From positions 1 through 11,165 of the forward strand of contig DQSX01000045.1 in assembly GCA_015663065.1 (NCBI GenBank): a DNA stretch of 11,165 bases. The letters run 5' to 3'. Below, piece after piece: positions 1-7,292 of this stretch (positions are counted from its first letter, which is position 1; each line of letters begins with the position of its first letter). This DNA is from Sulfurovum sp. Lineage in GTDB: Bacteria > Campylobacterota > Campylobacteria > Campylobacterales > Sulfurovaceae. The notes beneath the pieces are model-generated. The model did not search any database, was not told where the DNA came from, and saw only the letters and a list, made by a program, of their open reading frames with translations. The translations under genes were made by a program, and so were the position numbers.

Positions 1-1
1 T

Positions 2-1054
2 ATAGCCAGAGGATATTACGGAAAGCAGAATAAAGGCTTTGGCTGGGTACTTACTGCTAACAGAAATGAAAACATAGATGTTGATTTTTTTACCAAGAAG
101 ATAAAAGCTGCCATAACATACAGAAAAGAGTTTTATGAAGATGAAGAGACCACAGCTTTTAGAGTATTCAACGGTGAAGGTGACGGCATAGGCGGATTGA
201 GCATCGACTATTTTAATGGTTATTATCTATTGACCTGGTACAGTCTGGGTATTTATAGATTTAAAGATGACATTCTTAAAGCGCTGAAGTCTGCGACAGC
301 GTATAAAGGTTTGTATCAAAAGAAACGTTTTGATGCCAAGGGGCAATACCTGGATGATACAGATGATTTCATATGTGGAGAAAAAGCACCTGAACCGCTT
401 ATTGTGAAAGAAAATGGAGCTAACTTTGCCATCTATCTGGATGACGGGGCAATGGTTGGAGTGTTTTTGGATCAAAAAGAGGTACGGAAAACCATCCGTG
501 ATAAATATGCCAAAGATAAAACCGTTTTAAATACATTTTCCTACACTGGTGCATTTTCTGTTTTTGCGGCATTGGGTGGAGCAAAAGAGAGCACTTCTGT
601 AGACCTTGCAAATAGAAGTCGCAGCAAAACAGAGGAGCAGTTTTCGGTCAACAACATTGACCTTGAGAAACAGAACATTGTGGTAGAAGATGTTTTTAAT
701 TACTTCAAATATGCCGTAAGAAAAAAGCTCTCATTTGACCTGGTAGTACTTGACCCTCCAAGCTTTGCAAGGTCAAAGAAACATACCTTTTCAGCTTCAA
801 AAGACTATACAAAACTTCTCAAAGAAGCTATACAAATTACAAATAAAAGTGGTGTCATCGTTGCCTCTACCAATGCTTCCAACTTCAATATGCGAAGATT
901 TAAAGATTTCATAGACAAAGCATTTAAAGATCTAAATAGTAAATACAGCATAGAAGAGACCTTCTCGCTTCCCAAAGACTTTAGGGTCAATGAGAAGTTT
1001 AAAGAGGGGAATTATTTGAAGGTGGTGTTTATTAGAAAGGTTGCTTCCTCATAA
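2..1054 (+). CDS. Class I SAM-dependent rRNA methyltransferase, RlmI/RlmK-like (5' end cut by window edge)
   Basis: Predicted cytoplasmic enzyme methylating a 23S rRNA base with S-adenosylmethionine. The frame is open from base 2, so 350 residues are visible and an estimated 40-50 N-terminal residues (most of a PUA RNA-binding domain) lie outside the window. An internal TTG at 197 is not the start, because family-typical sequence continues upstream of it. Visible signatures are GEGDGIGGLSIDYF (about residues 58-71), the SAM-binding motif I NTFSYTGAFSV followed by the acidic VDLAN, and motif IV DPPSFARSK at D251. Motif VI reads ASTNASNF, with N291 where E. coli RlmI has FSCS; RlmK has FSNN. 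I therefore do not assert m5C1962 specificity. The C-terminus NYLKVVFIRK matches the family end; the last few residues and the stop appear to come from the antisense of a broken ABM gene. Family confidence is high, exact target base low. Confidence 0.85.
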   Translation: MARGYYGKQNKGFGWVLTANRNENIDVDFFTKKIKAAITYRKEFYEDEETTAFRVFNGEGDGIGGLSIDYFNGYYLLTWYSLGIYRFKDDILKALKSATAYKGLYQKKRFDAKGQYLDDTDDFICGEKAPEPLIVKENGANFAIYLDDGAMVGVFLDQKEVRKTIRDKYAKDKTVLNTFSYTGAFSVFAALGGAKESTSVDLANRSRSKTEEQFSVNNIDLEKQNIVVEDVFNYFKYAVRKKLSFDLVVLDPPSFARSKKHTFSASKDYTKLLKEAIQITNKSGVIVASTNASNFNMRRFKDFIDKAFKDLNSKYSIEETFSLPKDFRVNEKFKEGNYLKVVFIRKVASS

Positions 1055-1107
1055 GCATCTGCTTTTTCAAGACCTACTTCACCATGCCAGAGTCTCATGA
1101 TCGACAT
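1012..1107 (-). pseudogene. 5' remnant of an antibiotic biosynthesis monooxygenase (ABM) domain gene
   Basis: A 31-codon frame begins MSIMRLWHGEVGLEKADAY and continues EE before running into the antisense of the methyltransferase gene and stopping at 1012. The first 21 residues look like the N-terminus of small (about 95-105 residue) ABM-domain proteins, which typically begin with a pattern like M-I-x-R-x-W-H-G and a K-A-D-A-Y segment. The next ten residues (ATFLINTTFK) are unlike the family and are simply the complement of the methyltransferase's last codons. The start keeps a good ribosome site, AAAGGA at 1114-1119, six bases upstream and overlapping the bioV stop, so it may still be translated. 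It was probably the last gene of the minus-strand operon before a deletion or rearrangement near 1045. Gene identity rests on about 20 residues recognised from memory, so it is moderate. Confidence 0.55.
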
Positions 1108-1117
1108 AATAATTCCT

Positions 1118-1627
1118 TTATCTCAGTAAATGTCCAATATTTTTAATAAAATATGCTGTAGTCAATGGTGCAAAAAAGTCAAAGGCTTCCTGTGAGTCTA
1201 TGATCTTATCTTCTTTGCCTAGAAAAACTTCGATGGTAGTACCTCTATTAAGTACTTCTTGTATCTTCTTCTCATCCCATTTGTAGGTAAGCAGTGCTTC
1301 AAGTTCTTCTTTGGTCCCTACGCTTAAATGTGCTGAGAGATCCATATGTGCAGGGTAGCTTACATTTTCCAAAAACTGTTTCACATAGGCTTCCTGCCCT
1401 GCTTCAAAGTAGCGTAACTGTGTACGTACAAAAGAGGGTTTTTGTGTCTGAAAAAATGCGGGAGAGAGCAAGATGAGCCTATCAATACGTTCTGTGGCGT
1501 TATAGACGTACTCAAAAGCTCTTTGTGCACCGTAAGAGAAACCCGCTACACAAAGTTCGCTCTCTATGAGATAATCAGAAAAGTACTTCTCTTCATTTTG
1601 AAGAGAAAAACCGTTAAAAAAAAGCAT
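1118..1627 (-). CDS. bioV: Pimeloyl-ACP methyl ester esterase BioV
   Basis: Small alpha/beta-hydrolase (169 aa) of the BioV type, known from Helicobacter. It hydrolyses the methyl ester of pimeloyl-ACP, ending the BioC-started synthesis of the biotin precursor in place of BioH. The nucleophile elbow GFSYG has Ser31. The likely acid is Asp140 in GKEDKIID (Asp144 is the alternative), and the base is His166 in NIGHLL at the very C-terminus. The region between the elbow and the acid is short, as expected for this compact family. The start ATG shares one base with the ftsH-like stop (TAATG), and only a weak GTGAG lies upstream, so coupled translation is likely. Codons 2-4 form a T8 run. No other bio gene is visible here. 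Another short alpha/beta-hydrolase is possible, but length, catalytic layout and taxon fit BioV. Confidence 0.75.
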   Translation of the reverse strand: MLFFNGFSLQNEEKYFSDYLIESELCVAGFSYGAQRAFEYVYNATERIDRLILLSPAFFQTQKPSFVRTQLRYFEAGQEAYVKQFLENVSYPAHMDLSAHLSVGTKEELEALLTYKWDEKKIQEVLNRGTTIEVFLGKEDKIIDSQEAFDFFAPLTTAYFIKNIGHLLR

Positions 1628-3294
1628 TAAAATATCTCACGTAAGATATCTTTACAGCCTTCATGGCTGATGTTTTCATGTTCTAAAAGATAGTGAGAGA
1701 CTTCATCGAGTGCTTTTTCAAGTGTTTTGAGCAGTGCTTTCACTTCAGAGACCGATTCTTTCATGAGTTCTTCCTCCTGATAGGGAGTCACCACAAAATT
1801 TTCAGACATAGAATACTCATAGATCACTTTTTTTACCAGCTCTTTTGCCAACTGTATATCTGACTTGGCATTGGTGAACTGTTCGTTGTATTTCATCTGT
1901 GTGGCAATGCTTCCTGCCAGGTATACCTTAATACGGTTTAGCAGTTTTGAACGTGAAAGGATCTCATGTTCCTGGGTAATGAGTCTGGTGGTAACGATAC
2001 CGATCTTTTCAAACTCCACATCCAGCCAGGTAGCGATGATGGCTTTTGACCCCTGATAGACAGCTTGTATGTTACGCTCTTCCTCGGTAAAAGAGAGGAT
2101 TTTACGTTTGCCCGAAAGTACCTTTTCTCTCACAGCTTCAAAGTCAGAAGTCTCTACAAGTGATCTTCCTTCACGCATGGCAAAGATCGCTGCTTCATTG
2201 GTAAGGGTGTTCAGTGCAGCAGAATTAAAGCCGACGGTCATTCTAGCAACTTCTGTAATGTCTACCTGGTTTGGTTTATGGGCAAGATAGAGTTCCAGGG
2301 TTTTGGCTCTGTCTTCCAAGTCCGGCAGTGAGATGTGAATACGTCTGTCAAAACGTCCTGCTCTAAGCAGTGCTTCATCCAAAACATCTATTTTGTTCGT
2401 CGCACCAATGACTATCACACCCGAACTCTCTTCAAAGCCGTCCATCTCTGTAAGTAACTGGTTTAGCGTAGCTTCTCTCTCGTCATTTCTGAACTCTCCA
2501 CGACTTTTACCCACAGCATCGATCTCATCTATGAAGATGATACTTGGTGCCATCTGTTTGGCTTTTTTAAAGAGTTCTGAGACCCTTTTTGCTCCCATAC
2601 CGACATAAATGTGTACAAAAGAGGCCCCGGACTGGTAAAAGAACGGTACCCCTGCTTCACCGGCTACTGCCTTGGAAATAAAAGTCTTTCCTACACCCGG
2701 AGGTCCGACCAGAAGTACTCCTTGTGGAAGGCGAATGTCCATATCACGGTATTTTTTGGGTTCTCGTAAAAAGTCAATGATCTCTTCAAGTTCCTCTTTG
2801 ACATCTTTAATGCCGGCAACATCAGAGAAACGTATATTGGATTTTAAAGCTTGCACAGGTTCATAATCACTAACGTTATCGCTCTTTGCTGTTCTAATTT
2901 GACGCAGTTGCTGCAGTTTACTCTGTTTCATAAATCTAAACAAAAAGACAAAAGCCCCAAGCAGTATCAGAAGAGATAAGATATCATACAAATAGGCATT
3001 CTCTTCTTTGACCTCTATAGGGTATTTAGAGAAAAATGCGTTTTGATTGATGGCTTCTTTATAGATCTTGTAACTTTTGTCAGACGTTTTCAAATGTAGA
3101 TATTCTCCATCCAAAATGATCTTTTCAATTTTATCTTCTGTGAAAAGTTTGTTTGCCTGCTTATGTGTAATGATGTTGTCATTGTCTCTGAACATCCCAT
3201 ACGCAAGAAGTGTGAAAAAAAGCAGCAGCAAAAGCAGTATGATCTGCAGCTTTTTACTTGAAAATAGTGTTTTAAAGTCTTGCTTTGTTTCCAT
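1627..3294 (-). CDS. FtsH-like membrane AAA+ protein lacking the zinc-protease active site
   Basis: Inner-membrane AAA+ protein, 555 aa from the ATG at 3294. That start is chosen because GGAGG (3304-3308) lies nine bases upstream; an ATG at 3312 in the same frame has no better site. A leucine-rich first membrane segment spans about residues 16-34, a short periplasmic domain follows, and a second segment lies at about 104-122. The AAA module is intact: Walker A GPPGVGKT (197-204), Walker B IIFIDEID (252-259), pore-loop IYVGMG, and the second region of homology RAGRFDRR (311-318) with its arginine fingers. In the C-terminal M41-like domain the HEAGH position reads YQGSK (413-417), so both zinc-binding His and the catalytic Glu are lost, while the third-ligand Asp (about 479, AKSDIQLA) remains. 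I infer an ATP-driven unfoldase, chaperone or assembly factor rather than a protease. It overlaps mtaB by 23 bases and bioV by one. Confidence 0.85.
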   Translation of the reverse strand: METKQDFKTLFSSKKLQIILLLLLLFFTLLAYGMFRDNDNIITHKQANKLFTEDKIEKIILDGEYLHLKTSDKSYKIYKEAINQNAFFSKYPIEVKEENAYLYDILSLLILLGAFVFLFRFMKQSKLQQLRQIRTAKSDNVSDYEPVQALKSNIRFSDVAGIKDVKEELEEIIDFLREPKKYRDMDIRLPQGVLLVGPPGVGKTFISKAVAGEAGVPFFYQSGASFVHIYVGMGAKRVSELFKKAKQMAPSIIFIDEIDAVGKSRGEFRNDEREATLNQLLTEMDGFEESSGVIVIGATNKIDVLDEALLRAGRFDRRIHISLPDLEDRAKTLELYLAHKPNQVDITEVARMTVGFNSAALNTLTNEAAIFAMREGRSLVETSDFEAVREKVLSGKRKILSFTEEERNIQAVYQGSKAIIATWLDVEFEKIGIVTTRLITQEHEILSRSKLLNRIKVYLAGSIATQMKYNEQFTNAKSDIQLAKELVKKVIYEYSMSENFVVTPYQEEELMKESVSEVKALLKTLEKALDEVSHYLLEHENISHEGCKDILREIF

Positions 3295-4528
3295 TGCTGT
3301 CAACCTCCACATTGTTTAAAAGTACCCAGTTTGAAGTGAGATCCTCACTGCTCTGTACTTCTACTCTGTTGAAATACTGGTCAAAACCGGAAAAAATACC
3401 CTCTTTTCCTGTTTCAAGTAAAACTTCCAGGTCTGATGTATGTTCACGTCTAAATGCATAATTTTTTGCTTTGACTATGGCTGTGAGTTCGCGGTGCCGC
3501 TCTTTGGCTATATTGCCTTTGATCTCAGGTTTCATGCTTGCAGAAGCGGTATTGTCTCTTTTGGAGTAGGAAAAAGCGTGTACATGGGTCAAAGGCAGTT
3601 CTTTCACACGACCGATGGCTTCCTGCCACTCTTTTTCCTCTTCACCGGGGTGTCCCACAATGAAGTCCGTACCCAAAGCATAGCCTCTGTCTGCTATCTT
3701 GTTGAAGAGTGCCATGTCTGTTTTAAAAGCATTTCTTCTATTCATCACTTCAAGCATTTTGTCTGAAGTATGCTGCAGGGCAATATGTAAATGTTTAGCC
3801 ATCCATGGTTCATCGAGCAGTTCCATAAATGCATCATTTATCTGTATGGGTTCCAGACTTCCGATACGTATACGTCTTACTCCGCGTATCATGGATATTT
3901 TCTTGAGCAGTGTTGCCATGGATGTATTGTGATCCTGACCGTAAGAACCTACGTTGGTACCGGTCAGGATAAATTCACCAAAGCCGTTTGCAGCCAGTTT
4001 GTTCACCTGTTCAAGAATGGTCTCTTCTTTATGGGAACGTGCATCTCCACGCACCGCAGGAATGATACAGTAAGAACATCTGAAGTTACAGCCCTCCTGA
4101 ATCTTAATGAATGCTCTGCTTTTTCCTACAAACTCTTCCACGATGGTCGAGTCAATATGTTCAAGATCTCCTATCTGGTAAAAAGGCTGGTCTATTTTGA
4201 GTATTTCATTGATGTTCTCTTTTTCAGAATGTCCCATGACACCAAAGACTTTTTTGTCTTCAAAAAGAGATTCGCCTTTGGAGTGTGAACCGCAGCCTGC
4301 TAAAATGACCTTTGCAGAGGGGTTTTTACGTTTCATGGAAGAGATGTAGTTACGTACCGAAGAGTCTGCACCGTTAGTTACGGTACAGGAGTTTACTACG
4401 ATGATGTCAGAGCTGTTCTCATCATTTGAAAAATCAAACTCAGAGAGTTTGGATATCATGACCTGTGTATCAAACTGGTTGGTACGGCAGCCAAAGGTTT
4501 TAAAATAAACTTTTTTACGCTGCATCAT
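3272..4528 (-). CDS. mtaB: tRNA (t6A37) methylthiotransferase MtaB
   Basis: Radical-SAM enzyme that adds a methylthio group at C2 of N6-threonylcarbamoyladenosine-37 in ANN-decoding tRNAs, giving ms2t6A; cytoplasmic. It has the three-domain layout of the MiaB/MtaB family. The N-terminal UPF0004 domain has three cluster cysteines (C14 in FGCRTNQ, C48 in NSCTVT, C79 in AGCGS). The radical-SAM core has GCNFRCSYC (C147, C151, C154, the CxxxCxxC of the SAM-binding 4Fe-4S cluster). A short TRAM-like end follows, from about residue 365. FGCRTNQFDT and VNSCTVTN favour MtaB over MiaB or RimO. At 418 aa the length is normal. The ATG at 4528 shares one base with the mscS stop (TGATG); a TTG at 4531 and a second ATG at 4525 are in the same frame. 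AGAGG lies nine bases before the chosen ATG. The gene overlaps the ftsH-like gene by 23 bases. Confidence 0.88.
   Translation of the reverse strand: MMQRKKVYFKTFGCRTNQFDTQVMISKLSEFDFSNDENSSDIIVVNSCTVTNGADSSVRNYISSMKRKNPSAKVILAGCGSHSKGESLFEDKKVFGVMGHSEKENINEILKIDQPFYQIGDLEHIDSTIVEEFVGKSRAFIKIQEGCNFRCSYCIIPAVRGDARSHKEETILEQVNKLAANGFGEFILTGTNVGSYGQDHNTSMATLLKKISMIRGVRRIRIGSLEPIQINDAFMELLDEPWMAKHLHIALQHTSDKMLEVMNRRNAFKTDMALFNKIADRGYALGTDFIVGHPGEEEKEWQEAIGRVKELPLTHVHAFSYSKRDNTASASMKPEIKGNIAKERHRELTAIVKAKNYAFRREHTSDLEVLLETGKEGIFSGFDQYFNRVEVQSSEDLTSNWVLLNNVEVDSNGNKARL
3304..3308 (-). promoter_or_regulatory. Shine-Dalgarno site setting the ftsH-like start
   Basis: GGAGG on the minus strand, nine bases before the ATG at 3294 and inside the last codons of mtaB. 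It supports the METKQDF start over the upstream in-frame ATG at 3312, which would place this site within the coding sequence. Since the site lies in translated mtaB sequence, ribosomes finishing mtaB could reinitiate here. Confidence 0.6.
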
Positions 4529-6243
4529 CAATAGAGACCTCTTTCGGGCAAGACATCATCCATATTTGGTTGTGGTTTAGGTACATCTTTATCCATATAA
4601 ATAGACTGTGTAGGGAAAGCAAGGGAAATGTCATCTTCGGCCTGTAGACGTTCTATGATCTCCATGGAGATAGTAGATCTCAGAGTCAGCGTTGCATAGG
4701 CATTGGTATGGTACCAAGCAGAAATTTTTATACCGTAGGGTTCTATGAATGCATAGATACGGGGTTCTACATTGGTATTTTTCATACTGTATTGGCTTCG
4801 GAGTTTATTGAGCTGTTTTCTGGTGATCTCTGTGTACCCTTTAGAGTATTTTTTGGTCACCTCTTTGGCAATAGAGGTTGCTTTGGAAGCATTGGAGTCA
4901 AAGGTGATCATAAAGTCTATACCGTCCCATACTGTTTTTAAACCCGCATGAGAATAGTTAGCGACCATATCGGTAAAGACAAAGTTATTTGGTACAAAAA
5001 TAATACGTCCGGCTCTTCTGTTATGCATATAGGTGGTGAGAGTAATATCTTCCTGTATGGTCATACGAAGCAGGGAAATATCGACAATATCCCCAACATA
5101 CTCAACACCTCCCCTGACAAATTTTACTCTGTCTCCTACATGTATAGCGCCACCGATCACAATAACGAACCAGCCAAGTATGGACATGAACCAGTCTTTC
5201 ATGGCAATGGCAATACCTGCGGAGGCAAACCCGAGAATAGTTACAAGATAACTTACATTTTCCAAATAGGAGAACAGCAAAGTAATGATCAACATCGTAA
5301 TAAAAGTAACATTTAACGCTTTATTTATCGTATAAAAACGATCATTATCTGACATATAACGTCTCACTAGATATTTACTCAATAAAACAAGCAGTAAAAA
5401 GAATAGTATTAGCATACCGATAGAACTGGCTTTCTCCATCTCTCTTTTCACATCTGTTTTCAAATTCAGTATGGTTTCATCTATCTTCTTTTTATACACA
5501 TTTTGTGTTGTTTTAAAAATTTCAACCACAGGAATAAATGTTTTGATCTTATCTTCTGTGACTAAAAGCTCTTCTTTATATTGTGTATTATTGTTATCCA
5601 AAAGAAGAATTCTCTTTAATAGAAGTTCTTTCTCATGCAGTTTATCCATTACGCGTTTCAGAGATTCATACCTTACATTGTATTCAGCCTCATCAGATTT
5701 TATTTTTTTCATATATGAGAGTGCAGAAATAATTGCAATCGGATTACCAACGGTTGGTATATCATCTATATTAGGTGGGTTAAGAAACTTTTTAAAAGGA
5801 TTATTCTCATATTCTTTGAGTAAGGGGAGTTTACCAAGAAGTATAGACCGTTTACCTTTGAGTGTATCTAAAGCTTCCTGCTCTGCTTTTGTACGTTGAT
5901 ACTTGTTTTCCAAAATAATGATTTGATCATCAAGGATTGCTTTTTGATCTTTAAGTTCCTGATAAGTATGATAATTACTATATATTTTCGCCCAGATATT
6001 ATTTTCTTTAAGGCTCGCTTCCAGCAACGCCTTCTTTTTTAGAAGCGCATTGATCTTGGACTGTTTTTGCAGATCCAAATCCTTTTCTGTTGTCACTTCT
6101 GCTGTCACTTCCGCATCTGTGACGTTACTCTCTGTTTTATCGCTAGTGAGAGTCCGTTCTGCGTTTGTCGCATTATACACATCTTCCTGTGCATATATTG
6201 ACGAAGTGATGAATAAAAAGACAAACAGTAAAATTTTTATCAT
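4528..6243 (-). CDS. MscS-family mechanosensitive channel with long periplasmic coiled-coil N-terminus
   Basis: Predicted inner-membrane channel opening under membrane tension to release solutes on osmotic downshock. At 571 aa it is about twice E. coli MscS (286 aa). Residues 1-18 form a signal peptide with likely cleavage at SIYA/QE. Residues about 55-270 are highly charged and Leu/Lys/Glu-rich, consistent with periplasmic coiled coil. Three membrane segments follow: about 273-292, 311-328, and the MscS pore helix region from about 332, carrying ILGFASAGIAIAMKDW. Next come the beta domain, with GDRVKFVRGGVEYVGDIVDI and IIFVPNNF, and the cytoplasmic alpha/beta domain. The start has a strong GGAGGA (6249-6254) five bases upstream and shares one base with the aroB stop. 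Family assignment is firm; whether gating is by tension alone is unknown. Confidence 0.87.
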   Translation of the reverse strand: MIKILLFVFLFITSSIYAQEDVYNATNAERTLTSDKTESNVTDAEVTAEVTTEKDLDLQKQSKINALLKKKALLEASLKENNIWAKIYSNYHTYQELKDQKAILDDQIIILENKYQRTKAEQEALDTLKGKRSILLGKLPLLKEYENNPFKKFLNPPNIDDIPTVGNPIAIISALSYMKKIKSDEAEYNVRYESLKRVMDKLHEKELLLKRILLLDNNNTQYKEELLVTEDKIKTFIPVVEIFKTTQNVYKKKIDETILNLKTDVKREMEKASSIGMLILFFLLLVLLSKYLVRRYMSDNDRFYTINKALNVTFITMLIITLLFSYLENVSYLVTILGFASAGIAIAMKDWFMSILGWFVIVIGGAIHVGDRVKFVRGGVEYVGDIVDISLLRMTIQEDITLTTYMHNRRAGRIIFVPNNFVFTDMVANYSHAGLKTVWDGIDFMITFDSNASKATSIAKEVTKKYSKGYTEITRKQLNKLRSQYSMKNTNVEPRIYAFIEPYGIKISAWYHTNAYATLTLRSTISMEIIERLQAEDDISLAFPTQSIYMDKDVPKPQPNMDDVLPERGLY

Positions 6244-7292
6244 TATTCTCCTCCAAATTGACGAAGTACTTTTTTAACTCTGCTCTCATCGATATCTTTT
6301 AGCACCTTATAGTTTCCCATACCCTGAGGTAAAATGAATTTTATGGAATTATTCGCTGATTTTTTGTCCAGGAAGAAATGTTCATAAAAGTCATCTACAT
6401 CTTTAATGACATACTGAGTAGGAAGTGAAGCATTTTCCAAAAGATCTTTGACATCCTGGGCTTCTTCTTTAGTAAAGAGACCCAGTTCTACGGCCAGAGC
6501 ATTTGCCATGACCATACCTATGGCTACAGCTTCTCCATGTAAGTATGTTGTATATTTTGTTTCATTCTCAACCACATGTCCAAAAGTATGCCCGTAGTTG
6601 AGTACCGCTCTGATACCTGCTTCTTTCTCGTCCTGGTTGACCACCCAGGCTTTAAGCTCAACTGATCTTCTGATCGCCTCTTTTAATATTGCTTCATCTT
6701 TCATGTCAGCTTTTTGTAAAAATTCAAAATAGCTTTTGTCAAACATGACTGCCATTTTGACTATCTCTGCTATACCTGCGGCAAACTCTCGCTCAGGCAG
6801 TGTTTTGAGGAATTCAGGGTCAATATAGACTGCTTTTGGCTGGTAAAATGCACCTATGAGGTTTTTACCATATTTGTTGTTTACTCCCGTTTTTCCGCCT
6901 ACAGAGGCATCTACCTGTGAAAGCAGCGTGGTAGGAATCTGTATAAAGTCTATGCCTCTTTGATACAAAGATGCTGTAAAACCGGTCATATCACCAATGA
7001 CGCCGCCGCCAAAAGCAATAAGCAGTGACTTCCGGTCAAGTTTATGTTCGAAACATTCATTTAAGATATTTTCTACGGTTTCCAGTGTCTTGTATTTTTC
7101 TCCGTCAGGGATGGTTATTATGTTGAGTTGGGTTGCTTTAATGTTTTTTAACAGTGTGTCAAGATGAAAACCTGCCACAGTAGGATTGGTAACAATAACT
7201 ACTTTTCTGTCAAAGGTAAGTGTAGGCAAGGAATCAATAGTAATATCATAAGTAATATTTTGCGTTTGAGATAATTCAATAGGAACGACCAT
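6243..7292 (-). CDS. aroB: 3-dehydroquinate synthase AroB
   Basis: Converts 3-deoxy-D-arabino-heptulosonate 7-phosphate to 3-dehydroquinate, the second shikimate-pathway step, using NAD and a divalent metal (Zn or Co); cytoplasmic. The NAD-binding and substrate segment GGGVIGDMTGF (95-105) and IPTTLLSQVDASVGGKTGVN (119-138) are intact. The metal ligands are visible as Glu176 in AEIVK, His235 in NYGHTFGH and His252 in HGEAVAIGM. At 349 aa it is full length for bacterial AroB, with no missing motif. The ATG at 7292 follows AAGG nine bases upstream. The gene begins a run of overlapping minus-strand genes, its stop sharing one base with the mscS start. The 64-base AT-rich gap upstream may hold its own promoter. 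Confidence 0.95.
   Translation of the reverse strand: MVVPIELSQTQNITYDITIDSLPTLTFDRKVVIVTNPTVAGFHLDTLLKNIKATQLNIITIPDGEKYKTLETVENILNECFEHKLDRKSLLIAFGGGVIGDMTGFTASLYQRGIDFIQIPTTLLSQVDASVGGKTGVNNKYGKNLIGAFYQPKAVYIDPEFLKTLPEREFAAGIAEIVKMAVMFDKSYFEFLQKADMKDEAILKEAIRRSVELKAWVVNQDEKEAGIRAVLNYGHTFGHVVENETKYTTYLHGEAVAIGMVMANALAVELGLFTKEEAQDVKDLLENASLPTQYVIKDVDDFYEHFFLDKKSANNSIKFILPQGMGNYKVLKDIDESRVKKVLRQFGGE

Noticed and set aside
197..199. TTG at 197 as a methyltransferase start
   Set aside because: The frame is open to the left edge and its upstream residues, including GEGDGIGG, are conserved family sequence.
3215..3236. AGCAGCAGC-like short repeat
   Set aside because: It is only the complement of leucine codons in the first membrane segment of the ftsH-like protein, not a separate repeat element.
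3295..3312. Upstream ATG (MWRLTA) as the start of the ftsH-like gene
   Set aside because: The GGAGG at 3304-3308 would fall inside the coding sequence; it is well placed for the ATG at 3294, whose METKQDF start is more natural before the first membrane segment.
3440..4288. Plus-strand open frames of 108 and 165 codons opposite mtaB
   Set aside because: They lie antisense to a gene with clear MtaB motifs throughout; their composition (rich in Phe, Cys, His) is typical of complement frames and no domain is recognisable.
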